A DNA stretch of 64,000 nt from Pirellulales bacterium (GTDB lineage: Bacteria > Planctomycetota > Planctomycetia > Pirellulales > JAEUIK01): positions 62,001 through 126,000 of the forward strand of contig JAHBXR010000016.1 of assembly GCA_019636335.1 (NCBI GenBank), written 5' to 3'. The notes beneath the pieces were generated by a model. The model did no database searches. It saw only the letters and a list, made by a program, of their open reading frames with translations, and was not told the DNA's origin. The translations under genes and the position numbers were made by a program. This document shows, one piece after another, positions 1-8,876 of this stretch. Numbering within the stretch: position 1 is the first letter of the stretch; each line of letters starts with the position of its first letter.

Positions 1-446
1 ACGCGAGCGGTATTAACTTGGAACAGGTTGCAACACTGCGACGCCTCAAAGTAGTGCGTATCATGGGCAATGTTTCCGACCGACAATTACAGGCGCTTGA
101 GCGATTACGGCAGCTCGAGGCGCTCGACATGTGCTTTGCTTACGTCGATGAAGCAGACCACGAAACCGACGGTGAGGATGGAGTCGAATCTTATATTCGG
201 CTGCCGCACATGCCGAAGTTGCGCGGACTGAATCTCTATGAAGCGGCATTCAACGGGGATGGGCTGGAAAACATTCCCTCGATCGAAGTGCTCGATCTGT
301 CTGGCACCGATATCGGTGACGACTCCATTCCCACCCTTTCGACGCTGACCAAGTTGAAGCAACTTGCCCTGTACGACACGAAATTCAGCAACGAGGGGAT
401 CGAGCGGCTGCGCAGGTCGCTGCCTAGCTGCAATATCCGGTGGTGA
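1..446 (+). CDS. Leucine-rich-repeat protein, C-terminal part (5' end outside window)
   Basis: The frame is open to the left edge of the window (first whole codon at base 3), so this is the C-terminal part of a longer gene. The visible part (142 residues from a TTG at 18) has about four leucine-rich repeats, with segments such as LRGLNLYEAAF, IEVLDLSGTDI and LKQLALYDTKF. These are the short 22-24-residue LRRs common in planctomycete proteins, which usually serve as protein-interaction surfaces. Repeat 2 is interrupted by an acidic insert (EADHETDGED). No enzymatic domain is visible, and location and partner cannot be told from this fragment. It is convergent with the YebC gene, with about 30 bases between the stops. 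Confidence 0.75.
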   Translation, partial: ASGINLEQVATLRRLKVVRIMGNVSDRQLQALERLRQLEALDMCFAYVDEADHETDGEDGVESYIRLPHMPKLRGLNLYEAAFNGDGLENIPSIEVLDLSGTDIGDDSIPTLSTLTKLKQLALYDTKFSNEGIERLRRSLPSCNIRW

Positions 447-476
447 ACCTCGACGATAAATTACTTCGCCGGGGTA

Positions 477-1199
477 CTAACTCGACGTCACCACGTTGTG
501 ATAGATATCCTGCACGTCTTCGCAGTCGTTCAGCATGTTGATGAACTTGTCGAACAGCGGCTGATCTTCGGCGCTGAGCGTGGTGCTGGACTGCGGCAGG
601 AAGGTAATCTCTTGCGTCTCCAGCTCGACGTCGGAGAAGGCGGCGAGCAGGGCGGTCTTTGCCTTGTAGAACTCGCTCGGGGGGGCGAAGATCGTCACGT
701 AGCCATCCTTGCATTCGACCTCTTCAACGTCGACGTCGGCATTGAGCAGCGCCTCGAGCACCTGTTCCTCGTTGTCTCCCTTGAAGGAGAGAACCGCGAC
801 GTGATCGAACGACATGGCGACCGAGCCGTTGGCGGCCAGCTTCGAGCCGGTCTTCGAGAAGCAACTGCGCACCTCGGAGATGGTGCGCTGGTTGTTGTCG
901 GTCAGGCAATCGACGATCACCAGCGCGCCGCCGGGCCCGAATCCCTCGTAGCGCGCGGGCTGAAAGTCCTCGCCCCCCGCGCCGGCCGCCTTCTGGATCG
1001 CCTTCTCGATCACATGGCTGGGAATCTGTTCGCGCTTGGCCTTGTCGACCATGGCCCGCAGGGCGGGATTGGCATCGGGGTCGGGCACGCCATTCTTGGC
1101 GGCCATGTAGAGCTGCTTGCCGTACTTGGAATAGAGCTTCGACTTCTGAGCTGCCGTCTTGAAGATCGACTCTTTGCGCTTCTCGAATATTCTTCCCAT
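477..1199 (-). CDS. yebC: YebC/PmpR family protein (TACO1 type), 240 aa
   Basis: The protein starts MGRIFEKRKESIFKTAAQKS and matches the YebC/PmpR family over its whole length (about 240-250 residues is usual). The family comprises DNA-binding regulators and ribosome-associated factors that help translation of proline-rich stretches. The conserved N-terminal basic region, the block YEGFGPGGALVIVDCLTDN (residues about 96-114) and the RT(I/V)SEVR segment are all present. The frame stays open 47 codons upstream, but the ATG at 1199 is preferred because the family begins there and a GAGGAAG ribosome site lies about 9 bases upstream. It stands alone on the minus strand. The common family start is WAKHS-like, whereas this protein has the GRIFEKRK variant seen in planctomycetes and some other groups. 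Confidence 0.92.
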   Translation of the reverse strand: MGRIFEKRKESIFKTAAQKSKLYSKYGKQLYMAAKNGVPDPDANPALRAMVDKAKREQIPSHVIEKAIQKAAGAGGEDFQPARYEGFGPGGALVIVDCLTDNNQRTISEVRSCFSKTGSKLAANGSVAMSFDHVAVLSFKGDNEEQVLEALLNADVDVEEVECKDGYVTIFAPPSEFYKAKTALLAAFSDVELETQEITFLPQSSTTLSAEDQPLFDKFINMLNDCEDVQDIYHNVVTSS

Positions 1200-1631
1200 G
1201 CGAATCTGCTTCCTCGCGTTATCGACTTCGCGCCCGTGGCGACCCTTCAGGCCTGCCGGCGTGACGACGTCTTTGATCTCGATTGAATTCCAGGTACCGC
1301 CCGCTCGCGGATGAGCCGGTGCTGCGCACGCGGCGGGCAAGGCCGTATTTCGCTAGCTCTCCCCCCTGGCGGTGGCGAGCAGGGACACTTGTTGCCCGGG
1401 ACCGATGGGCTGTGAATCACGCCGGCGGCACGCCCGGCAGACAGCCCGGTACCCCAGGTCCACCATTCTAAACCAAAGGGAGAATTTTTTCGCGGGGGAC
1501 TGGGCGGGGGGCAGTAGTTAGCGGGCAGTGGACAGGGGCGATTGCTGACTGTCCTTGGTTGGCGAAGCTCGAGGCTTGGGGTCCGATAAAGTCTGCCCAA
1601 TCTGGGCTCGCTGGGCAGGAATTCGTAAGAA
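1200..1631. other. Intergenic, no gene seen
   Basis: About 430 bases lie between the YebC start and the stop of the DUF1801 gene. The open frames here (for example minus 1468-1974 and 1247-1645) have compositions that look like antisense or chance frames and match no family I recognise. The YebC promoter should lie at the left end. I see no terminator or strong repeat. Confidence 0.5.
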
Positions 1632-2030
1632 TCATTCCGCCGCAAGCCGTCGCTGCATGTCGTGGTAGGCCGACTGGATCAGTCGCTGGAGTGCCTGGGG
1701 ATTGACCTGGTGGCCGGGTCGCAGCTTGACGTGCCGCATGTACTTGCCGGCCCCCGTGAGCAGGCCATCGGGGTCGGCGAGCTCCGCCCCGCGAAAGAAT
1801 CCCACGTTGACGTGCGCCGTAAAGGCGTTCACGTAGGCGAACGCTACGTCCTCGACGCAGGCGGTCGGATGGCCATCGTGTAGCAGTTCGCGCATATCGT
1901 CGCCGCAGGCGCGCAGCACGTCGAACCAGTGTTCGGCGATTGCACCCAGGGGCCCCGCGTGGTCGAGCATCCAAGCGTCAACCGCAGCGTCACGTCTGAC
2001 GGCGGTGGAAAAGCGGAAGAGTCCGTCCAT
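1632..2030 (-). CDS. DUF1801 (YdhG-like) protein, 132 aa
   Basis: The central segment (residues about 62-100: DVAFAYVNAFTAHVNVGFF and the following GTGKYMRHVKL-type block, here GAGKYMRHVKLRPGHQV) is the signature of DUF1801. These small alpha/beta proteins resemble the ferritin-like/YdhG group and have no settled biochemical role. The length is typical. No signal peptide or membrane segment is seen, so it is probably cytoplasmic. It lies 67 bases downstream of the serine hydrolase stop on the same strand, so the two may be co-transcribed. Function is unknown, but family membership is fairly secure. Confidence 0.75.
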   Translation of the reverse strand: MDGLFRFSTAVRRDAAVDAWMLDHAGPLGAIAEHWFDVLRACGDDMRELLHDGHPTACVEDVAFAYVNAFTAHVNVGFFRGAELADPDGLLTGAGKYMRHVKLRPGHQVNPQALQRLIQSAYHDMQRRLAAE

Positions 2031-2097
2031 GCGATTTTCGTCTCACTTCGCCCCCTCGGGTTGCCCCTTACCGCGACGAAACGTTGCGACCGTCGTC

Positions 2098-3225
2098 TTA
2101 TCTCGGGGCATTCTTGAAATGATCGGTGATGAGGGCAACGACGGCGTCGTTCGTAGCCTTGTCGTTGGCCTGATTGCAGGCGACGAGAACGGCGAAGTCC
2201 TTCTCCGGCGCCAGCCACGCCACGGCATACCACATCGTATTGCTGCCGGCATGCATCAGGGCGGGACCACCGGCCCAGGGTTGGCCACGCGCAACGATCC
2301 AGCCCATGGCGTACTCGGGCTCGCCCGGCGCTGGCGTGTGGAGCCGGGCGAGCGTTTCGCTCGAAACGAGCTTGTGCTTTGCCGAAGGAAGATTTGCCGC
2401 GACGAACTTGGCCCAGTCGACGATCGAACAGTGGACGGTGCCTGCGGGACCGATGGTCGGTGGGTTGTCGGCCCCAGGACCGGGCTCGACCGGCGAGCCA
2501 TTGGCCTGATGGCCGCGCGGCTGATCGTTCTTCGCACGGGTGCCCGGGGCGCCAAAGCCGGCCGTGGTCATGCCGAGTGGATTGAAGATCTTTTCGCGCA
2601 TGAGATCTTCCCATGCCTTGCCCGTGAGCTGCTCGGCCATATGACCGGCGATTGTATAGCCGGCATTCGAATAGATGTACTTCTCGCCGGGCGGGGCCTC
2701 CGGCGGCTTCGACACGACTGATTCGAGAAGCATACGGCGCGCTCTGGTGGGGGTGCCCTTGAACTGCCAGAGCTTGTTCCAAAGTGCATACTTCGTGAGA
2801 TCGCCCGGGGCTCCGCTGCGATGCGTGAGGAGTTGCTCGAGCGTGACCTGCTGGTACTGCACCTGCATTTCCTTCTTCAATTCGGGAAAGGTCTCGAGCA
2901 GGGTTTGATCCCACGACAGCTTGCCTTCCTCGACCAGGATGCCGCAGAGCAGGGCGGTCATCGCCTTGGTGTCGGAGCCGATGTGAAACGCATCGGCCGT
3001 CTCCACCAGTTCGGGTTTGCCGCGCGTCCGCACACCCGCCACGCCCAGGGCGACTATTTCGCCGCGGCGCACCACGGCAGCCGCTATGCCGGGTACGTTA
3101 TTCTGCTGGACGACGGGAGCGAGCAGAGCTGAGAGATCGCGAGGAGGTGGATCCGCGCCACGGCTACCGGGCGGCAAAAGACAGAGCATGGCCAGGGCAA
3201 GTGTGGCAGCAAGAACGGGCTTCAT
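2098..3225 (-). CDS. Secreted serine hydrolase, class C beta-lactamase/penicillin-binding-like, 375 aa
   Basis: A clear signal peptide (MKPVLAATLALAMLCLLPPG, cleavage near residue 23) precedes a beta-lactamase-fold domain (Pfam Beta-lactamase). All three class C/esterase motifs are visible: SxxK as SDTK in HIGSDTKAMTA (residues about 83-93), YxN as YSN in KYIYSNAGYTI, and HxG as HAG in ALMHAGSNTMW near the C-terminus. These proteins act outside the cytoplasm as D,D-peptidases, amidases or esterases. True beta-lactamase activity is not implied. The length matches the family. The start at 3225 fits the signal peptide. It is followed by the DUF1801 gene on the same strand and preceded by the broken alpha/beta hydrolase, whose stop lies 55 bases upstream of this start. 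Confidence 0.9.
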   Translation of the reverse strand: MKPVLAATLALAMLCLLPPGSRGADPPPRDLSALLAPVVQQNNVPGIAAAVVRRGEIVALGVAGVRTRGKPELVETADAFHIGSDTKAMTALLCGILVEEGKLSWDQTLLETFPELKKEMQVQYQQVTLEQLLTHRSGAPGDLTKYALWNKLWQFKGTPTRARRMLLESVVSKPPEAPPGEKYIYSNAGYTIAGHMAEQLTGKAWEDLMREKIFNPLGMTTAGFGAPGTRAKNDQPRGHQANGSPVEPGPGADNPPTIGPAGTVHCSIVDWAKFVAANLPSAKHKLVSSETLARLHTPAPGEPEYAMGWIVARGQPWAGGPALMHAGSNTMWYAVAWLAPEKDFAVLVACNQANDKATNDAVVALITDHFKNAPR

Positions 3226-3279
3226 GTTTTCACGCCTGATCGGGGGATACCTGTGCGTTCGTCGACCTGTCCTTATCTC

Positions 3280-4149
3280 TCACCGTGCAGGAGACCGCAA
3301 CTCTTCGGCCGCAATGGCCAGTATCTCGTCTGCGGCTCCGAGGGCCACGAAATGGCCGGCGTCTGCGACGGGATGCCACACGGCGCCGGGCATGCGGGCA
3401 GCGATTTGCTGGTTAATGGAAAAGGGCACCAGTCGATCCTCGGTCCCCTGCCACAGGTGAATGGGTCGTTCGATCTGCGTCACATCGAAGGCCCAGTGCC
3501 GATAGTCGAGCTCCGCGTCGCGGACCAGCCCATCGCTCCCTTGCGCAAAGCACTCGGCGCTCGCGTCGCTGAAGGCGGCCTCGACCCCCGGTTGCAGCAA
3601 GATCTGTCGATCGTAGTCGCTGACCGCCTTGCGCAGTTGATCGAGATAGGTCTTGCGAAAATGTTCGGCCGTGATGCCGAGCGTGGCATACATGAGACGG
3701 AAACCGGGCTCGAAGTGCAAGGCGAGCAAGCCCCCAGGGCATCGATCTTGGAAAGCTGATCGGCGGCCCAGTTGTCGCCGAACGTTCCGTAGTTGCCACC
3801 GGAGATGCAGGTCACGTGACGCAATCGCGCCGGATCGATATACGCGGCGGCCGCGAGGGCCGACGGACCTCCCCCCGACCAACCGGTGACGCCGAATTCG
3901 CGGTAGCCGAGCGTATCGGCGATCGTCGTCAGGTCGTCGGCCCAAGAGGCATGGGCGGGCGTTCGCTGCGGACTCGATTGTCCATAACCGGGCCGGTCGA
4001 CGCATAGAAACCGCAGGCCATGCCGCGTGGCTACGTCGGCGAAGAGGCGGGCCTCGAGGCGACTGCTGGGGCCGCCGTGGTTGTGAATCACCAGCGGACC
4101 GAGCGGATCTCCCACCTCGAGATAGGCGAGACGGCGACCGTCGCGGGCG
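3280..4149 (-). pseudogene. Alpha/beta hydrolase remnant: N-terminus lost and one frameshift
   Basis: Two reading frames together encode one alpha/beta hydrolase. The upstream part (4149 down to about 3735) reads DGRRLAYLEVGD, VIHNHGGPSSR (oxyanion-hole HGG), CVDRPGYGQS and VTGWSGGGPSALA (nucleophile elbow GxSxGG). The downstream part (about 3735 to 3280) continues in another frame with GLLALHFEPGF, a lid region, IHLWQGTEDRLVPF (acidic residue) and VADAGHFVAL (catalytic His). The shift falls in a run of five C (3731-3735). One more base there would restore ALGGLLALHF, so a sequencing or assembly error is possible. The start is also missing: just before LPARDGRRLAY the sequence changes abruptly into RHS DNA (at 4150). 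Even if the shift is an error, the gene has lost its native beginning, although a GTG at 4115 is in frame. Confidence 0.85.
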
Positions 4150-4258
4150 GGTAGGTCTCGAGGTCGGAGCCGAGGATTTTGGCTTCGCTGAGCCAGCCGC
4201 GCTGCGGATGGAAGCGGTAGCTCGTGATCGTGTATTCCGGATCGAGGACCGACGTGAG
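4150..4258 (-). pseudogene. RHS core fragment, near-identical copy of bases 11739-11847
   Basis: These 109 bases encode TSVLDPEYTITSYRFHPQRG...LETY and match the RHS gene downstream at 11739-11847 with a single substitution (C at about 4250 where the other copy has T, giving V for I). They sit inside a short open frame (4088-4321) whose other residues belong to no RHS sequence and which runs out of frame into the truncated hydrolase. The fragment is therefore a recombination scrap rather than a gene. The left border abuts the alpha/beta hydrolase at 4149/4150. The right border (about 4258) runs into lower-GC sequence that leads to the small membrane protein gene. Confidence 0.85.
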
Positions 4259-4337
4259 ATCCCCTAATAAGTCGTAGATGTAGAGCATGTCGAGATTGTC
4301 CGAATTGGTCGTCTGGAACACTGTTGGTTGGTTACAT

Positions 4338-4559
4338 CTAGCGACGTGTCCGGCCAGCGAGAATCGCGAAGAACCAGCGCACTGGATATCTTCGAAGAAA
4401 CGGCCATATACAGATCCCTATAGTCAGAAATACAAATCCAAGGCTCACACGCATCGCTTTTGAAGCGATGTAATCTCCGGCCGAATTGGCAATTACGACG
4501 AGTAGAACGAAGTAAATTGCGAACAATCCGACTTCAAGAATATTAATCTGTCCGTTCAT
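4338..4559 (-). CDS. Small membrane protein in the RHS island, 73 aa
   Basis: The protein has two predicted membrane helices (residues about 9-27, VGLFAIYFVLLVVIANSAG, and about 37-53, VSLGFVFLTIGICIWPF) and a basic tail (RRYPVRWFFAILAGRTRR). I recognise no family. Base composition is clearly lower in GC than the flanking core genes, like the SUKH-ankyrin gene upstream of it. It lies between that gene and the RHS scrap, a position where RHS islands often keep orphan immunity or toxin-tip genes. An immunity or accessory role is inference only. Confidence 0.5.
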   Translation of the reverse strand: MNGQINILEVGLFAIYFVLLVVIANSAGDYIASKAMRVSLGFVFLTIGICIWPFLRRYPVRWFFAILAGRTRR

Positions 4560-4652
4560 TATTCGGATTTATCGAGGGTAATCGGATTCAGTAAATTCCG
4601 AAATGCTTTCGCACTCTGGGAAAGCATCGATTTGTGATTTGTCCCGGGCGGA

Positions 4653-5858
4653 TCATCGCGATTCATTCAAACGCTGCTTGAGCAATTCTTTCAGATTGGC
4701 GTACTTGGCCATCGACAGGGGGGTCTCGCCGCGTTTGGTTTGCACATGAATGTCCGCACCTTGTTCGATCAGGTAGATTGAAGTAACGTTGCCACCAGAA
4801 GGCCTGATGGATGCTGTGAGCGCTGATTCTCCTTCCTTGTCTTGTGCATTGACATCGACTCCGGCTTCCAACAGTCGTCGCGACAAGCCTGATAAGTTCC
4901 ATTTGGCGGCGTGGATCAAGGTCGTTTTTCCTGATTTGTCGCGGACATGGACATCCGCACCATGTTCGATCAAGTACAACGCCGCTCGCGTGTAAAGACT
5001 TCCGATTGCCCTTGTCAGCGCTGACTGGCCATCTTCATCCTGACTGTTGATATTGGCTCCAGCTTCCAGAACCAGCCCTACGCAATCGACGGAACCTCCT
5101 CTTGCGGCGTGAATCAATACTGTCTTGCTTGAGATGTCTTGAGCATGCATGTCCGCGCCACGTTTAAGCAGGAACTCCACAACACGGGGCTGACGCCATC
5201 CAGCGGCGCACATTAATGGAGTTTCTCCGCGCTCGTTGCGGGTTTCGAGGGACTCGCCTGCTTGAAGCAGCCGTTCAAGGGCCACGAAATCCGCCGTCTG
5301 CGCTGCCTGAAAAAGCGGCAGGGCTTCCGTGACCTCCGGCTGCGATTTAATCGAGTGCATGAAGGTTTCGAAAGAATCTGCGATCAAGTACAGCCGCTCA
5401 TTCCACTCACCGGAACCTTCGTGATCAAAAAGCAAGACGGCACCGCGGCGTTTGCCAGTCAATGGTACAACCAGTCCGTCTCCCATAGCCGCCGTGCCAA
5501 TGACTAGCATATCTGGTGGTAATTGTCCTCCGTAATTGTTTCGTCTGTATTCCAAACCAACATTGTCGGTGCTTAGGCTATCCAAGCTATCGAGATCAAT
5601 TAGTTTCTCTCCCTGGTATCCGCGGGGATCCTTTAATGGACAAACCTCATCATGGCAAAACCAACCACCGTTGCGCTGGAGTAAGAATGCACGATAGTCT
5701 TCTGGAAGTGTAAAACCGATCTTTTGTTCAAAATCACGAATGTCCTTGTCGGAAACCGGTTGATAGCTGTCTATTAGCGACTCTGTGCCTGGGGCAAAGG
5801 AAATTGGCGGCATAATGCACATATTAAATATAGTGGCTATGGCAATTAAAGTAAGCAT
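4653..5858 (-). CDS. SUKH (SMI1/KNR4) domain-ankyrin repeat protein, probable immunity protein, 401 aa
   Basis: The N-terminal half (residues about 30-175) has the SUKH-1/SMI1-KNR4 pattern: (V/I)SDKDIRDFEQKIGFTLPED followed by YRAFLLQRNGG, a central GDGLVVPL strand and a C-terminal SFETFMHSI helix. The second half (residues about 180-395) holds six ankyrin-type repeats (for example NERGETPLMCAAGWRQPRVV, GADMHAQD, GADVHVRDKSGKTTLIHAAK). Both SUKH and ankyrin proteins are well-known immunity families of bacterial polymorphic toxin systems, and SUKH members typically pair with HNH/WHH nuclease tips, which is exactly what the gene 65 bases upstream carries. The first residues are hydrophobic (MLTLIAIATIF) with no clear ribosome site. 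A start at the Met codons at 5825 or 5813 is possible. GC content is below that of the surrounding core genes. Confidence 0.85.
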   Translation of the reverse strand: MLTLIAIATIFNMCIMPPISFAPGTESLIDSYQPVSDKDIRDFEQKIGFTLPEDYRAFLLQRNGGWFCHDEVCPLKDPRGYQGEKLIDLDSLDSLSTDNVGLEYRRNNYGGQLPPDMLVIGTAAMGDGLVVPLTGKRRGAVLLFDHEGSGEWNERLYLIADSFETFMHSIKSQPEVTEALPLFQAAQTADFVALERLLQAGESLETRNERGETPLMCAAGWRQPRVVEFLLKRGADMHAQDISSKTVLIHAARGGSVDCVGLVLEAGANINSQDEDGQSALTRAIGSLYTRAALYLIEHGADVHVRDKSGKTTLIHAAKWNLSGLSRRLLEAGVDVNAQDKEGESALTASIRPSGGNVTSIYLIEQGADIHVQTKRGETPLSMAKYANLKELLKQRLNESR

Positions 5859-5923
5859 ATATTAAACACCGAGGGGGCGCTAACGAAACGGAATTCCTTC
5901 GATGCTGGGATTGCTGTCGACTT

Positions 5924-8305
5924 TCATTGCCAATCCTCGCCGAACACGGGCCTGCCTGTCGCGGGGCGATCGAAGAGGCTTTTCCAGAGGACTTTGAGTC
6001 GTGCCCAAGCGTTGAATGTCATCTCCCGCTCGCCTTCTCTCGGCCCGCAGATGTACACCTTGTCTGTACCTCGGTAAGCGAAACCTTCTCCCATCTGTTC
6101 ATAAACATAAGTTCCGCCTCTGTCTTTGAAGGTGTATGGTCCCCAGGTCACACCACCCCGGATTCTATCAACGCCGTCGCGCACGTTTTCTATGGTCCCG
6201 ATAATATCCACAGTCCCCGTCACACACTTCAAACCGCTCGATGGACGGAGATTGATTCTCGCCGGCAGTCCTTGGCGCACAAGGCACGCGGCACCTTCAT
6301 GTACAATGTCGTTGAGGCCGCTCGGAACAAGTTGCATCTTGCCGGTAAGAGCATCGTGATGCCATAAATACCCGTCTCTAGGCTTCCACTTTGGATCTCC
6401 TGTTAGAATGCGCATTTGATCGCGAGCCAGTCTCTTATCACGTCTGTTATGACCAGTCATTGAGATCTCCACCTCAGCTTCGCACCATCCACTGAAATCA
6501 GGATAGCCATCGCGAAAGGGAACGCTCTCAGCCACGCCGCCGTCAGGAAGTGGGATCGATTGATCCGGAATCCAGTTTGAGTTGCCGGGGGCGCCGTCCC
6601 AATGGCCGCCGTTCACTGGCAATCTGGCTAGCCCGTCGGGGTCAATGTAGCCTGTCGGGCTGTTGCCCACGTAGCGATACAGATTCACGTCATCGGGTTG
6701 AGGATCCTCCTGCTTCCAGCGGCCGGTGGCGGGATCGTAGACGCGATGGCGGGCGTGCAGGTCGCCCGTCTCCGGATCTCTCCACATGCCGTTGTACAAT
6801 AAGTTCGTCTTGGGCTGTGTGGTGACGACGTTGTTGGCGCCGTCCCGGATCTCGATCAACTCGCCGAAGGCGTCATACCGGTAGTGCTCGACGAGATCGC
6901 CGGTGTTGTCCACCAAGTCGCGTACGGTCCCCTGGCTGTCCGAAAGGTGCCACAGGACGCGGTCGGCGGCGCTGATCGATTTGGATAAATCCTCTTGCGC
7001 GAGGATCTGATCGACGGCCGGGCCGTTTAAGAACCTTTTGGAGAGTGCCATGGCGGCCGGTCCGTCGCCGTCCGGGTCGAGGAACTCCAGGATGGCCTCG
7101 CTGCCGTCGTTGACCCAGCGCTCTCGGCGATCGATGGTGCCGTTCCCGTCGGCGTCCAGGTCGCGCCCGATCCGCCGGTCGAAGTGATCATAGAGATAGC
7201 TGATGACCTGGTCGTTGGCCGCGCTGAAGCTGGGCTTATGAGTAACCTTCGCCAAACGATTTTTATGGTCATAGTCGTAGAGCGTGACATCGGTGTCGCC
7301 ACTGTTCAGCGTGCCGCTGGCATCCACGTCGACATACCGCTGCGTCAAGTTCCCTTCGGCATCGTACTGGTAAGTGTACGTGCCGTCGGACAACAACCGA
7401 TTGTTCACGCCGACGGTATAGGATAACGCGCCGTCGAGCGTGCGATTTCCCGCGTCGTCGTACGAGTAATTCTCGTCGTTCGCGCTGCCGGGCCAATTCG
7501 CGCTTTTCAACTGGTCGAGGTGATCGTAGCCGTAGGTGACGGTGCCGTGGACGTTGGTATAGGTGGCGACGCGGGGTCCCTGGTAGGTGTAGGCATGTGA
7601 GATCGAGCCGGCGCCGACCCCCGCGTGGACGAGCGAGGTGAGCTGCCCGCGGTCGTTGTAGTTGAAATCGCTCGTGACGCCGTTCGAGCGGACGAGCGTG
7701 TCGAGCCGGCCATCTTTCAAGTAGCTGAACTCGACCGACTTCGTGGCCACGGTCGCGCCCGTCTGCTCGATGCTCGTCATCCGGCCGAGCGGGTCTTACT
7801 CGTAGGTGTTGGTATGGTCGAGCGTGAAGCTGGCGTAAGCGCTCAGCGAGGTGCGGTTGCCGAGCGCGTCGTAGCCCGCGTCGAGGGTCATGAAGGGGAG
7901 ACCGCCGCCGACCATGTTCGTGTAGTCGATCCGATCGAGGCCGTCGTAGACGTACTGGTAGGCCATGCCCTGCGAGTCGATGACCGTCTCGAGCAGCGCC
8001 GCGGCGTTGTAATGGTAGCCGATCGTGCGCACCGTCGTGCCCGAGACCTCCTTCCAGACCTCGCTCGTGACCTGCGAGAGGGGATTGTACTGGTACTGCG
8101 TCACCCGCTCCAGCCGGTCGGTGAATGTCGTCACGCGCCCCAGCCGGTCGTAGGCGTAGAAGCGGCTCGCTCCGAGCTCGTTCCGCTCCTCGATCGGCCG
8201 GTCGAGCCCGTCGTAAAACCACTCGGTCACGTTCTGGTTGGGATCGGTCAGCGTTTTCAAATTCCCGACCGCGTCATAAGTAAACGCAGTCACCGGCCGC
8301 GACAA
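5924..8305 (-). pseudogene. Orphan RHS core with WHH-type HNH nuclease tip, split by a nonsense codon
   Basis: Bases 8305-7796 and 7780-5924 are in the same frame and together encode YD-repeat RHS core and tip. They are separated only by a TAA at 7796-7798 (TYE-stop-DPLGRM), where the paralogous gene has TAT/TAC for the Tyr of YEYDALGRM. The core ends with the hyperconserved LYNGMWRDPETG, WKQEDPQ, NLYRYVGNSPTGYIDPDGL block. After it comes a 234-residue tip (residues about 385-618 of the 7780 frame) with F-SGWCEAEVEISMTGH, then YLWHHDALTGKMQLVP and DIVHEG, the pattern of the WHH branch of HNH/ENDO VII nucleases. Another ~120 residues of unknown nature follow. The 5' end begins abruptly at about 8305 inside the preceding immunity gene, with no start, signal or N-terminal RHS domain. 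It looks like a displaced, silent tip cassette that could be reactivated by recombination in the core. Confidence 0.85.
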
Positions 8306-8876
8306 TCCGCGTACTCGTGGCTGGTGACGTCAGTGACGGAAATCTCAGGGCCATCGCGTTCCTGCTGCCATCGATTTCGTTGTTCGGCACCCACCTGAGG
8401 CCCTGTGGATTGGAGCGTGCTCGCTCGAGATATCTGAGAAACTCGGGTTTCCACTTGTTCACATAGTCAGCACTTACATCTCCTCTGGACTCGATAAACC
8501 GCCAAATCGTAAAAAGCACTTGTTCTGGATCATCGGTTTCGCTGAGTGTATGTGACAGTTCTTCGACGGAACTAAGTGAAGTGCTTTCGTATCCAACGTT
8601 GTTCAGAAAAGCTGTTTGCGTCAACCCAACAGCTTCCTGCCATGCTAGAGCCTCAAACTCCGCGGGAGTGGAGAAATAGATTGGTTCTAGCTTCGATCGA
8701 ACGCTTTGAACTGCCGCTCGAAAGTGGTGCATCCTCCAAAACTTAGCCGCTAATACCACAAACAATGACAGTGCAATCACGACTAGCAGGAACATCCACA
8801 ACGAGTGGCCAGCGCGCGTAGTGTATCGACCTTGGCAAGCGTTATAACGCAAATTGCTACTTGGTTTTTTTGACAT
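8274..8876 (-). CDS. Putative immunity protein of the CheD-like RHS tip, membrane anchored, 200 aa
   Basis: The ATG at 8876 lies 20 bases inside the end of the RHS gene (stop at 8857), the overlap expected for translational coupling of toxin and immunity. The frame is open further upstream within the RHS gene, but that part is antisense-like and is not used. The protein has a basic N-terminus, one membrane helix (residues about 29-46, LWMFLLVVIALSLFVVLAAK) and a soluble alpha-helical C-terminal domain (FEALAWQEAVGL, LFTIWRFIESRGDV, WKPEFLRYLERA). I recognise no family. Its last nine codons (VAAGDCVYL) and stop come from displaced RHS sequence starting near 8305, so the native C-terminus may have been replaced. 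The immunity role rests on position only. Confidence 0.6.
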   Translation of the reverse strand: MSKKPSSNLRYNACQGRYTTRAGHSLWMFLLVVIALSLFVVLAAKFWRMHHFRAAVQSVRSKLEPIYFSTPAEFEALAWQEAVGLTQTAFLNNVGYESTSLSSVEELSHTLSETDDPEQVLFTIWRFIESRGDVSADYVNKWKPEFLRYLERARSNPQGLRWVPNNEIDGSRNAMALRFPSLTSPATSTRIVAAGDCVYL

